Shown here one piece after another: positions 1 to 9,390 of a DNA stretch of 64,000 bases. The notes beneath the pieces are model-generated. The model did no database searches. It saw only the letters and a list, made by a program, of their open reading frames with translations, and was not told the DNA's origin. The position numbers and the translations under genes were made by a program. Positions within the stretch are counted from its first letter, which is position 1; every line of letters starts with the position of its first letter. Source of the stretch: Isoperla grammatica. Lineage: Eukaryota > Arthropoda > Insecta > Plecoptera > Perlodidae. The DNA lies in contig OX246749.1 in the NCBI GenBank assembly GCA_945910005.1, positions 26,872,679 to 26,936,678 on the forward strand, written 5' to 3'.

Positions 1-3000
1 CGGAAGTGACCACTTTCCGATGCAAATTACATTATTAACTTACGTCTCACCGTACCACCCGGGGCAGGGTTGGCGATTGGCGCAGGCCGATTGGGGAAAG
101 TTCCAGGAACTCAGTGAGAAAGCCTTGTTAAAGGTGGACTTTACTTGTTCTCGTGACCCCAACGTCCTTGTCAGTGAAGTCAGCAGATGTATGCTTGACG
201 CAGCATCTGCCAGTATACCCGTGACTAGCTGCAAGCCACGTCGACATCCTGTCCCGTGGTGGAACAAGCAATGCGAAGTTGCAATAAAAGCCAAAAAAGC
301 GGCTTTCAAACGCTTTAACATCTATCCGACGGCATGTAATTTAGAAATACTTCGACGTAAAAGGGCTCAGGCCAGACATACTGTCAAGCACAGTAAAAGG
401 CGTTCCTGGAGAGACTATGTGTCTACGATCAACCATTGTACTTCTTCCACCACTGTATGGAAGAAGATCAAGGCGATAGTGGGCCGTCAAGTGAATACCA
501 TCCCCGCCATTCGGGATAATGGGCAGCTTGTCACCACTCCATTGGATGTGGCATCGGTGCTAGGCACTCACTTTGCTTCTGTCAGTAGTAATTCCCGGTA
601 CGATGTGGATTTTCTCAATCGAAAAAAACGGTGTGAGTCGACGAAACTGAATTTTCGTTCGGAAAACACAGAACCGTATAATCGAGCCTTCACATTGTGG
701 GAGCTCCGATCAGCCGTAAAGTGTCTCCGACCCACGTCTATGGGTGGGGACAGGCTGCACAACGACATGTTTGTTCACTTGACGGACTCGTCGCTAGAGG
801 TTGTTTTATTGTTTTTTAATTTTTTATGGTTGTCTGACACTTTTCCTGATGAATGGCGTAGTGCCATTTTGATTCCGCTCCTTAAGCCTGGTAAAGACAA
901 ATCCATGCCGGTATCGTATCGACCCATCTCTTTAACTAGTTGCTTTTGTAAATTATTTGAGAAGATGATAAACAAACGTCTCATGTGGGTCCTTGAAACA
1001 CGCGGATTGTTGGCGAACGTCCAGTGTGGCTTTCGTCAGCGTCGCAGTACCATCGACCACTTGGTGCGTTTGGAAACTTACATACAGGAAGGATTCGTGG
1101 CAAAACAACACGTCGTAGGTGTTCTCTTTGACATTGAAAAGGCTTACGACACCACTTGGCGTTATGCCATAATGCAACAACTTCACACGTGGGGCTTCCG
1201 AGGGCATATGCCCAAGTTCCTCGAGAATTTCTTAAAAGACAGGCATTTCAAAGTGCGGGTTAACAACGTGCTTTCCGCTCCCTTTGATTTGCAAACGGGT
1301 GTGCCGCAGGGTTCTGTCCTCTCGGTATCCTTGTTTGCAATAGGTATCAATAGCGTTATTGCATGCATACCAAAAGCATTAATGTCGTGTTTATTTGTTG
1401 ATGACCTTGGGGTTTTCTACAGATCTGTGAATCTCTCGATTGCAGAACGACAAGTGCAAAAAGGTTTAAATAATATCAGTGAATGGGCTCGAGCTCGGGG
1501 AACTAGATTCTCTCCCGAAAAGACCCAGTGCATTCGCTTTTGTCGCCTTCGAGGACTTCATAATGATCCAAAACTGACCTTCAACGATGTTGAGCTTCAG
1601 TTCAGGCCCCATGTTCGTCTTCTCGGTATGGAGCTTGACGTGAAGCTCAACTGGCATCATCATATTGTCCAATTGAGAAAACGTTGCATGTTAGCCCTCA
1701 ACATTTTAAAAGTTCTGAGCAACACTAAATGGGGTGCAGATCGCACCTGTCTGCTACGCGTGTATGGAGCGTTGATTAAATCCAAAATGGATTACGGTTG
1801 TTTTGTATACTCTTCCGCTCGTGATACGACTCTTAAATTGCTCGATACCGTCCATCATAGTGGCCTTCGCCTTGCGCTAGGCGCATTTCGAACAAGCCCC
1901 GTCGTAAGCCTCTATGCTGAAGCAGGAGAGTCCTCTTTGGCAGAGCGACGAAACCACTTGATGGGCGCGTACGTTATGAAGATCAGAGCTATACCAAATC
2001 ATCCATCACATCAGATTCTTTTTAACGACAGATTTGTCAGACATTTTGATAGTAAACCATTGGCTACATTACCAACGGGCTTGCGTGTTTTACATTTATT
2101 TACATTTTTAGAATTTGATATGCCAAATCTTTTCAACTCGGTTTTTGGTACTAATCCACCTTGGATTATACCGGAACCGGTTATGAGATTTGATCTTTGT
2201 CGTTTTGATAAATTTTCTACTTCGGATTTAAAATTCAAAATTCACTTTCTGGAAATTTGCCATGAACACCGTGGGTTTACCTTGGTGTTCACAGATGGCT
2301 CCAAAATTGACAACAAAATAGGATGTAGCTTTTATTGCTCCGCCTTAACTGAACAATTCAGGTTACACGACATGTGTTCAGTTTTCACCGCAGAGTTGGT
2401 CGCCATTCGCGAAGCTCTGAAATATATATCACGTTCTCCAAAGGGTAAGTTTTTAATTTGTTCGGATAGCATGAGTGGACTTCAAGCAATTTGTATCATG
2501 TATTCCGTCCATCACTTGGTCCAAGACATTCAGTTTTATCTGGAAAAACTCAATTCGAGGAATTATACTATCGAATTTTGCTGGGTACCTGGACACGTGG
2601 GAATCGAAGGAAACGAATTGGCTGATCAGGCTGCAAAGGCAGCCTGTCAACATCGCCATGTTGACTTCGATATCGTCCCTGTTCCAGATGTCAAGAGTGC
2701 GTTCAAACAAGTCATTTTAGATAAACGACAAGCTGCTTGGGACCAAGTGCAACTGAACAAGTTGCACAGTGTGATGCCTAAATTAATCAATAAAGTGCGG
2801 CCTCCATCTTCTCGTCTTTCTCGCCGGGAAGAGGTTGTGTTGGCACGGGCTCGCATTGGCCACACTCGTTTGACTCATGGCTATCTCCTCACTAGAGAAA
2901 AGGTTGTCCCTAAATGTGACACTTGTGACGTCACTCTAACTGTACGTCACATATTGTCAGAATGTACCAAACATGATGTGTTGAAAACACAATTAAAGCT

Positions 3001-3256
3001 TTCCCCGTTGTATGACGAACTTTTGTCATACGAGAATTGTGATAAACTTTTAAAATTTCTTGTCCGCACACAGTTTTTCCAACAATTTTAATAATACATA
3101 ATAACCAATCATAAACATAAAATATAAATTCAATTCATAAAAATTAAAAAATTATTACTACGTTCATAGTTACTTGATAACTAAGCTTGCAAAACACCAT
3201 CTTGGTGGCGCAAAATGACCTAACTGGTTGAAGCGCCCTTAAACCCAATAAATTCA
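1..3256 (+). mobile_element. LINE family A, 3' part (RNase H-bearing non-LTR retrotransposon)
   Basis: The left window edge cuts into a non-LTR retrotransposon. What remains runs from the last endonuclease motif through the reverse transcriptase, RNase H and 3' UTR. The 3' UTR (about 3,092-3,256) ends in a conserved block, cttggtggcgcaaaatga then ...cttaaacccaataaa. The same block ends two 5'-truncated copies at 16,623-16,830 and 33,903-34,110, which fixes the 3' terminus of the family. The start lies outside the window. Confidence 0.9.
2..3091 (+). CDS. LINE family A ORF2, partial: endonuclease tail, reverse transcriptase, RNase H
   Basis: This encodes the replication polyprotein of a LINE: it nicks the target and copies its own RNA there. 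The frame is open to the window edge; the first readable residues, GSDHFP, are the final motif of the AP-type endonuclease, so the ATG at 20 is internal. Counting from that ATG, a PWWN motif lies near residue 80, the reverse transcriptase catalytic FVDD near 459, RNase H TDGS near 757 and CWVPGH near 854, and a C-terminal CxxC...H...C zinc-finger-like motif near 966-983. The frame reaches its natural stop with no internal break. The domain order EN-RT-RNase H fits the I/Jockey-type supergroup. It is diverged from family B at 20,047-23,742, so these are two separate families. Confidence 0.9.
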   Translation, partial: GSDHFPMQITLLTYVSPYHPGQGWRLAQADWGKFQELSEKALLKVDFTCSRDPNVLVSEVSRCMLDAASASIPVTSCKPRRHPVPWWNKQCEVAIKAKKAAFKRFNIYPTACNLEILRRKRAQARHTVKHSKRRSWRDYVSTINHCTSSTTVWKKIKAIVGRQVNTIPAIRDNGQLVTTPLDVASVLGTHFASVSSNSRYDVDFLNRKKRCESTKLNFRSENTEPYNRAFTLWELRSAVKCLRPTSMGGDRLHNDMFVHLTDSSLEVVLLFFNFLWLSDTFPDEWRSAILIPLLKPGKDKSMPVSYRPISLTSCFCKLFEKMINKRLMWVLETRGLLANVQCGFRQRRSTIDHLVRLETYIQEGFVAKQHVVGVLFDIEKAYDTTWRYAIMQQLHTWGFRGHMPKFLENFLKDRHFKVRVNNVLSAPFDLQTGVPQGSVLSVSLFAIGINSVIACIPKALMSCLFVDDLGVFYRSVNLSIAERQVQKGLNNISEWARARGTRFSPEKTQCIRFCRLRGLHNDPKLTFNDVELQFRPHVRLLGMELDVKLNWHHHIVQLRKRCMLALNILKVLSNTKWGADRTCLLRVYGALIKSKMDYGCFVYSSARDTTLKLLDTVHHSGLRLALGAFRTSPVVSLYAEAGESSLAERRNHLMGAYVMKIRAIPNHPSHQILFNDRFVRHFDSKPLATLPTGLRVLHLFTFLEFDMPNLFNSVFGTNPPWIIPEPVMRFDLCRFDKFSTSDLKFKIHFLEICHEHRGFTLVFTDGSKIDNKIGCSFYCSALTEQFRLHDMCSVFTAELVAIREALKYISRSPKGKFLICSDSMSGLQAICIMYSVHHLVQDIQFYLEKLNSRNYTIEFCWVPGHVGIEGNELADQAAKAACQHRHVDFDIVPVPDVKSAFKQVILDKRQAAWDQVQLNKLHSVMPKLINKVRPPSSRLSRREEVVLARARIGHTRLTHGYLLTREKVVPKCDTCDVTLTVRHILSECTKHDVLKTQLKLSPLYDELLSYENCDKLLKFLVRTQFFQQF

Positions 3257-3261
3257 AAAAA

Positions 3262-3330
3262 ATCGTCTCGATTAGCCATCGTTGCATAAATATGAGACGT
3301 TAAGCCACATTAATCAATCAATCAACTAGG
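3262..3330 (+). repeat. 3' fragment of the SINE family (GTCTC...GAGAC hairpin tail)
   Basis: The segment gtctcgattagcc...gagacgttaagcc followed by (aatc)n matches the 3' ends of the SINEs at 6,433, 9,071, 13,530, 46,027, 54,423 and 58,236. GTCTC and GAGAC can pair into a small hairpin, as in many LINE/SINE tails recognised by reverse transcriptase. It directly abuts the LINE A 3' end. Confidence 0.75.
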
Positions 3331-3409
3331 CCTGAGTAGTCTAGGCCTAGACTGAAACCAATTAAGCTAAAAGATAAAAATCAGGCCTAGGCTAGCCTTC
3401 AAAAATCTT

Positions 3410-4327
3410 TCAAAAAGCCTTCAAATCAAAATTCAGTGCCTTAATTTGGTGTATTACCAACAAATTAAAATGTTGCAGAAACACTAGGAAGTTGTCTACT
3501 GTCTTCCAGCGCGAAGAATGTGCTACGCCAATGGTACCTACAAGAGCATTTTTAATCATGTGAGCCTTGAAGTTTTTTCTTGGGAAAATCATAAATGGTG
3601 GAATCGAATTTCCTAAAGCATTTACACCACAGCACAGAGTAACCAAAATTCCACGCTCTCCAGATGTCATCTTACCAACTTGCTTGGATCCCTTTAAAAA
3701 AATTATTTTCCCTGGCTTGTGGACCGTTTTAAGCGCAGTTTCGTCAATATTCCACACCTTCTCTGGAGCTATGTTCGTACCAAGCTTGGCATAAACGGTC
3801 CTCAAGTTATCAAAGAACTCATTTACAACAGTGTGGTTAATCGCTGTAGAACGCGCTTGACTCGTTGGTTCCGGTGTTCTTAGTCAAAGGTGTTGGTTAC
3901 GGTGCATAAATCCCTTTAACCATTCAATGCCAGCCATGCAATTTTCTTCCCATAGTGAAGGACATGTCAAGTTATTTTTTTAAGCAAACTCATAAGCAAG
4001 TTTCTGACTCTGCTTAGAGGTTAGTCCGAGATGAAGTTTGGATGCCTGTAGAATATAGGTGGATAACAAGGTTTCTTCTTCTGCATTGAATCCTTGTGCA
4101 TTTCTATAATTTGGAGTATATACAATTACAGGTGGATCTTGATCAAGAGATTCTTTTGATGCTTGGTATTTGTTGACGTAGCGTTGTAGGGTAGTCTTGG
4201 AAATGCTGTACGCAAGAGCGGTAGATCGTAATGACTTACCGTCATTAACAACTTTGTTCACAGCCAATTCCATTGTTCCTGCGTCAGGAGGTTCTCTCTC
4301 TGTCTTTTTTACATAAAGACGGGGCAT
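3410..4327 (-). pseudogene. Pogo/Tigger-like DDE transposase, broken
   Basis: The upstream part (4,327-3,980) is a 115-codon frame starting MPRLYVKK with a helix-turn-helix of the psq/CENP-B N-terminal type (SLRSTALAYSISKTTLQRY). The frame then carries two in-frame stops (after YEFA, and a TGA after RNQH) and continues as the start of a DDE_1 domain, with VWNIDETAL holding the first catalytic Asp and FPRKNFKAHMIKNA following. It departs from the family pattern near 3,470, before the second and third catalytic acids. It is therefore a dead, 3'-truncated pogo-like transposase. These proteins cut and paste elements with TA target sites; no terminal repeats were identified. Confidence 0.75.
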
Positions 4328-5700
4328 TTCTGAAATAATTAAGAAAGTATTAGTGCCAAAACATAAAGTGTCCCACTCCTCCCCATACTAAAGATTTGAG
4401 AAAGTGTGTACCTTTAACCTAAAAAATGTGTCCCACTCACCCCCAGACGATGCTGTCCCAATCCTCCCCAGAGTACATTGTTTTACTTATCTATTAATAT
4501 CTATGTGATCCTACAATAAAATAAGCAATAAAAAAGCTCAACATTTAGCTTAAATATTTAACATTTAAATGAAACACAACTTACCTTGATGTGATAAGTT
4601 TCTCACTTCAGAAATCAAACCCAATCTGGAGCAAAATCACCCACCTGTAGCCCTGTTTATGACTTTCTGCAATAGCAGTTGAACCAGCTGTCATAATGTA
4701 TTCAAATTTCACCAGTATGAAGATAACATTGAAATGCATTCAAAATTTGTCTACCAACTGTCAATCTTGAAAACTCGCAATGTGAGGCTCAGCGGACCAT
4801 ACCTCCACCTGTCTCACTCCTCCACCTTCTCCCCTACACATAATAAATAATATTTTCTTACCTTAAAAATGTCTTCTGGGCCTAGGCCTACACAATTCAC
4901 ATTTATCTTCACGAATTTAGAGCTTCTTTCAAGTCAACAAGACAGCATGAACTATGAGGTGTTAGTCTTTGGACAGGAAATGTTAGTCTCTGGACAGGAA
5001 GTTAGTAAGTCTCAGGACACTATTTCATTTGGATCTAGAAGGCTTATTTTTTAAGTAATATTTTTCAAAGCATAGCACTCTGTGCACAGTGTTCTGAAGT
5101 AGCACCATCTTAAGTTTCATGTTGATAACTGCAGTCCCTGACATTTATCACCAATATTACTATGTTTTTGTTAGTCTTTGGGCATTTTTACAACCCCTCA
5201 ATTAAACATTATTTGTTGCTATTTAGTAACAACTATCATAATATAAAAATGATATAATGATTGCCAGAGAGCAACTTTATAATAAAAAAAGTTTATTTGA
5301 ACTTTTATATCAAAATTGAATTTTTTTTGAATTTTGAAAACTTTTCACGTTTAACTTCAAACCTATATTACTGTGTTTCAGACTGGCATATTTATAACTA
5401 CTCATCCAACCCATCAAATAAAGTATTAAAATACATAATCTATAACCTTTTATCTTTCATTTAAGCGTAAAGAACAAAAATTGAAGCATTTTTGTACTTT
5501 TGGAAAATTTCCATGTTCTGGTGGACAGACCCCTATCACCTTTTCTTTTTCTTCACCCCTCTTCTCCCCTTCATACCTCCCTTCCATAGCCTGACCACCT
5601 ACTTCCCTGCCTTCAACCTTCTTAATCCCCACATGCCTCCCTTCCATAACCCAACCCCCTTCTTTCCTCCTTCCGTCCACCCCTACGGTCCCCAGTCCCC
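4328..5700. other. Non-coding interval, nothing recognised
   Basis: AT-rich DNA with short repeated tccc(a/c)ctc(a/c)cccc motifs at about 4,368-4,480. No frame here resembles a known protein, and no terminal repeats or RNA gene were recognised. Confidence 0.5.
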
Positions 5701-5701
5701 C

Positions 5702-5995
5702 TCACGTCCTTTGTCCCCTCTCTCCCTCCCTCCTCCCAACCCTTCTGACCTCCCTGATTTTGAGCTCCCCGAGCTTCATTTCCCCCTCTCTCGACAGGTG
5801 CAGCCCATCCCTTGCAAGGTCTTCCATGCCTATATGCTCTCTTGTGTCCACATAACTTGCCCCCCCTGCCCGGTACGCCTCCTCTATACCCTTGTTCACC
5901 TCCTCCACCACCCACCTCTTTGTGTCATTCCTGTTCAGCACTCCCAGCACCACCACCTCCGCCCTATTCCCCGTCGCCCCTCCGATCTCCCTTAA
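5702..5995 (-). pseudogene. SGNH/GDSL-hydrolase-like C-terminal fragment
   Basis: A minus-strand frame of about 98 codons reads as the C-terminal half of an SGNH-fold protein: a hydrophobic strand (EVVVLGVLNRND), an amphipathic helix (VVEEVNKGIEEAY), a YVDTREH strand, then the block LARDGLHLSREG. D-G-x-H-L is the Asp-His part of the SGNH catalytic set. The upstream GDS nucleophile block is absent, so the copy is truncated at about 5,995. In invertebrates such domains often occur in transposon-borne proteins, but the parent here is unknown. The opposite-strand proline-rich frame is its shadow. Confidence 0.5.
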
Positions 5996-6420
5996 GGGGA
6001 GAATGTAGTAACTATAGCGGTAATGTTAAATTGAGGTAACTTTGTGACGCCATAATTAAATAACCCTTGCATAAATCGGTATGATTTTTTTTTGCAGATT
6101 CATATGACTTTTGTGAGTCCACTGAACCTTCATTTTAAAAATATAGCAATAATTGAAAGATTTATGTAAGAAATCCTCAAATACGGTTTTGGTGTATTTT
6201 TTTCTTACATTTTTACTTAAATTTTATTGTTTTGTATATTTATGTAATTACTTTTTGGCTTTCTTAAAGGTTCAGTAACTACAAAATACAACCATCAATA
6301 GGCTGTAAAATTTTCATGACATTCTATTATATACTTTTTGAGTTATGGCGTCAGGAGTGAGATAAAATATAGTTCTGAGATAACGCGCATTAAAGTTGAA
6401 AATTAAATCTGAAGTAGGAT
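5996..6420. other. AT-rich interval, nothing recognised
   Basis: No frame, RNA gene or terminal repeat recognised between the SGNH-like fragment and the SINE. Confidence 0.5.
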
Positions 6421-6432
6421 ATGATTCTTTGA

Positions 6433-6749
6433 CCTGCCCAGGGACTGCTACCTTATCGTGGTGGGCAGGTTTGCGTGCTTTGCTGATCCCGAGAGCTATG
6501 CCGGCCGAAGCGTATGCTTCTAGTAGGGCCACCCTAGCCGGACAGGTCGAGGAGGAGAAGTCAGACGAAATGCAGTCCACAACCTCCCCCCTTCCCATTT
6601 CCTCCCCCTTCCCATTTTTCACCCCGCCCTCCTACTTGCCCCATTCCTCCAAACAGCCCCTTTTTTCATCTTCACCTATCACCCACTCATTGTCTCGATT
6701 AGCCTCGTTGCAAAAATATGAGACGTTAAGCCGAAATATCTATCTATCT
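6433..6749 (+). mobile_element. SINE with HDV-ribozyme-like head, copy A
   Basis: The copy is flanked by a 12-bp target-site duplication, atgattctttga at 6,421-6,432 and atgattccttga at 6,750-6,761 (one mismatch), which proves its ends. It starts exactly at cctgccca, one arm of an 8-bp stem closed by tgggcagg. A conserved region follows to gcagtcc, then a C-rich body, the gtctc...gagac hairpin and a (tatc)n tail. The open frames across it are non-coding; they look conserved only because the repeat is conserved. Confidence 0.9.
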
Positions 6750-6777
6750 ATGATTCCTTGAAGTGATACAACTTACT

Positions 6778-7975
6778 TTAGAACATCCCAGCACCATAGT
6801 CTGGATCATCTGGATTGTCTACGGCTTCCTCTCGTTTCCTTTTTTGGTTTTGCTTTCTCGTTCGCGCTTCCTTCGTGACGAGAAGCATCGCCTTATCCGC
6901 TTTCATAACGCGAAGCACATCTATTGCGCGGAGCTGGCGTAGAGTGTCTGCTCCTGGTTGAATCCCCATTGCTTCTAGCACCTTGACCCGCCCCAAGTTT
7001 CCGTCATTGAACGTGATCGATGACTGCATCATGGACCCCAAGAAGCATCGTTTCAAACCCAACGAAAACTGTTTTAGGTAATAGTTGCCATATTAGACTG
7101 TTGACGCACTCGTTGGGGTTTTGGGTCTTACCGTGAACGCATTTGGCTAACAAATCCTCCCTAATGAGGTCTCGAAAGATCGGTTCTATTGTTTCCATTA
7201 CAGCTAATAGGAGTGAATGCTTGTGGCAGTACACTGCACCATTCGCCTTAGCTTTCTTGAAGCCACACCACGAATCGGGTCCATCCGGACAGAGACCATG
7301 CTGGGGCTCAGCATCAGTAGATAGTTTGTGAAAGTATGTAGCCCACACAGCCTGCTGCATATCTTTTACATTAGCGGTATTACGGCGAATAATTAATCCG
7401 TAGTACGTTTGCAGCTGGTCAATATCTGCATATCTGGGAGACAACCCTTGCCTCTCAGCAACTTTCCATCAGACGGTTTCTTTCCTTTGAAATCTTTTTT
7501 CAGCTTACGTAGGCGGCTTCCCATACGTTTCTGTACATGGCCAACACACTCGAGTTTTTTTTATCTCGATTTCATTTCCATATGGTTTAGACTCGACTAC
7601 CTTTAGAAACCCTTTGCTATCCCCATCTCCCAAGTAGTTGACGTACCTGAGGTTTCTCTTTTCAAGAGACCGTTGGAATATCGCAGTTGCGCCTTGCACT
7701 TCCATGCCGCCACTCGATCCCTCGTAGTCGATGACGCACACTTTCACATGGTCATCTTTGACTTCTTGAGATGCATTTTTATTGACAGTGCATCCCTGAC
7801 AATATTTGGTCAGGCATTCCACATCGACAACTTAACCAGTATAAATGCTGGTTGCCGTTACTACACCGTTGACAGATACATGTCCACGTCTCTGCCAAGA
7901 ATCATCAAGGGCTACGGTAGTATCTTTTACCCCATCATTAATTTTCTGTCTCCTCTTCATTTTTTTTCTCTTCAT
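6778..7975 (-). pseudogene. Mutator-like transposase, decayed and N-terminally truncated (copy 1)
   Basis: Minus-strand frames in order form one Mutator-like (Pfam 'Mutator' type) transposase. A strand LDDSWQRRGHVSVNGVV (about 7,930-7,880) is followed by an in-frame stop, then YEGSSGGMEVQGA and YLGDGDSKGF in the block 7,822-7,505. Next come IDQLQTYYGLIIRRN and a KCVHGKTQNPNECVN block (7,444-7,004), and a C-terminus ending DPDYGAGMF at 6,778. At least one frameshift (about 7,450-7,510) and one stop break it. The N-terminal zinc region is missing. The protein would be a nuclear cut-and-paste transposase. Related relics lie at 12,205, 38,570 and 55,380. Confidence 0.75.
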
Positions 7976-8340
7976 TTTTGGACATCTTGATTTGTACCCT
8001 TTAAGTAGTCTAAGGGCTATAGGTGTAGGCCTAGGAGGGGCTAGGTTTGAAAGTAGTACTTACGTTCCAATTCCCGCAGACAACTTTGAGGTTAAAATTG
8101 TCAATTTCTATGTATTTGATACATTTTTTCACAGGTCTTGATAGTTCAGTCACTCATGTTAAAAAACGGCTAAAATCACTCACAGCTGGCTTCACAACAC
8201 GTTAATTTTGCGATTTCCATCACATTTCAGTCTTGTGCTCTCATGTGTACGCGTTCACTTGTGACCATGGGAAAACAACTTATAACCTACCATTGAATAG
8301 CCTAGCTGCTTGGTTCAACATCAATAAAAACCTTCAGGCC
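7976..8340. other. Non-coding interval, nothing recognised
   Basis: Contains TAGGCCTA-type motifs (about 8,026-8,040) but no recognisable gene or repeat. Confidence 0.5.
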
Positions 8341-8425
8341 TACTAGGCTCTATGGTGGGTGAGTGGTGAGTGAGTGGTGAGTGAGTGAGTGGTGAGAGAG
8401 TGAGAGGTGAGAGTGGTGAGTGTGT
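8341..8425. repeat. Simple repeat (gtgagtg)n
   Basis: Imperfect runs of gtgagtg/gtgagag. The repeat overlaps the 3' end of the unknown minus-strand ORF and gives it an artificial His/Ser/Leu-rich end. Confidence 0.8.
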
Positions 8426-8946
8426 ACCACCCTCAATGCAAAAGAGCTGAAGAAAGCAAAATAGGGCCCTATTGTGCCATACCAATTTGTTTCATCAGTT
8501 GGCGTAAAAGTCTTGTATTCCAACTTATGCCTTTTTACTATCTCATTCCAGAGCTTTAGAGCATCAACAGTAGAGATACCATAATTAGTTCCAAGGTATG
8601 TGACTACAAATTGGGATTTCCCAACTTTTTGTTCCAAGCCGCCATTTCCCGAGTTGTTTCTCTGTCTCATGATGCCATGTAATGTAAACAACATGTTTGT
8701 GATGGGAGAAGAGACTGTCACACTCGCATACGCCTCATTGGTTTTTCCACTAGGAGAGAACAAATTGTTTAAAAAGGTGTCATGTGCGTCGATCAAGAGA
8801 GCTAACACTTTCACCTTTTTGTCCTCATCCAAGTTCATCCTAGGCTTATTGGGGTCAGCTAGTGTCTCATTGCCTTCAGGATTTACCGTTATGAATGCCC
8901 TTTTCAGATTTGATGTCGTAGGTGCCGATTGGTCGACTACTTCCAT
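8350..8946 (-). CDS. Hypothetical protein, possibly an exon
   Basis: A 198-codon minus-strand frame with ATG at 8,946. The first roughly 165 residues have normal protein composition, with a helical region (KKVKVLALLIDAHDTFLNNLF) and a block YGISTVDALKLWNEIVKRH. The last 30 residues come from a simple repeat and are probably not protein. The frame is also open upstream of the ATG, and an AG sits just before GCTCCAAACAAGAAG at about 8,995, so this could be an internal exon. I recognise no family. Its position among Mutator-like and BEL debris suggests a transposon-borne accessory gene or a captured exon. Confidence 0.35.
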   Translation of the reverse strand: MEVVDQSAPTTSNLKRAFITVNPEGNETLADPNKPRMNLDEDKKVKVLALLIDAHDTFLNNLFSPSGKTNEAYASVTVSSPITNMLFTLHGIMRQRNNSGNGGLEQKVGKSQFVVTYLGTNYGISTVDALKLWNEIVKRHKLEYKTFTPTDETNWYGTIGPYFAFFSSFALRVVHTHHSHLSLSHHSLTHHSLTTHPP

Positions 8947-9070
8947 CGGGTTGATCTCATCTTCCCTAGCCTTTGTTCCCTTCTTGTTTGGAGCCTACTG
9001 CCACGCAATAATTTCTTCGTCCTGAAGAAAAGAAAGCCGAAGAGATCTATAAAGCTACTACCACACGGGA

Positions 9071-9377
9071 CCTGCCCAAGGACTGCTACCTTATCGTGGT
9101 GGGCAGGTTTGCGTGCTTTGTTGATCCCAAGAGCTATGCCGGCGGAAGCGTATGCTTCTGGTAGAGCCACCCAAGCCGGACTGGTCGAGGAGGAGAAGTC
9201 AGACGAAGTGCAGTCCACACCCAAAACCCCTTTCCTCCCCTTTCCTCACGCTCCCTCCTACTTGCCCCTTTCCTCCAAACAGCCCCCCATTTCATCTTCA
9301 TATATCACCCACTCATTGTCTCGATTAGCCTCGTTGCAAAAATATGAGACGTTAAGCCCAAATATCTATCTATCTAT
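9071..9377 (+). mobile_element. SINE with HDV-ribozyme-like head, copy B
   Basis: A perfect 13-bp target-site duplication, ctaccacacggga, flanks it at 9,058-9,070 and 9,378-9,390. It starts at cctgcccaa and ends in (tatc)n. The paired segments ggactgc near the start and gcagtcc near base 145 of the copy are both intact, and the junction before the second reads gacgaagt. Confidence 0.92.
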
Positions 9378-9390
9378 CTACCACACGGGA

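Noticed and set aside
5492..5995. Plus-strand 167-codon proline-rich protein
   Set aside because: Low-complexity frame opposite the SGNH-like fragment; no domain, and its composition follows the pyrimidine-rich strand.
6396..6761. Conserved protein containing 'GTATLSWWAGLRALLIPRAM'
   Set aside because: The same peptide appears at 8,929, 45,990 and 54,281 only because these are copies of one SINE; frames start and stop at random outside it.
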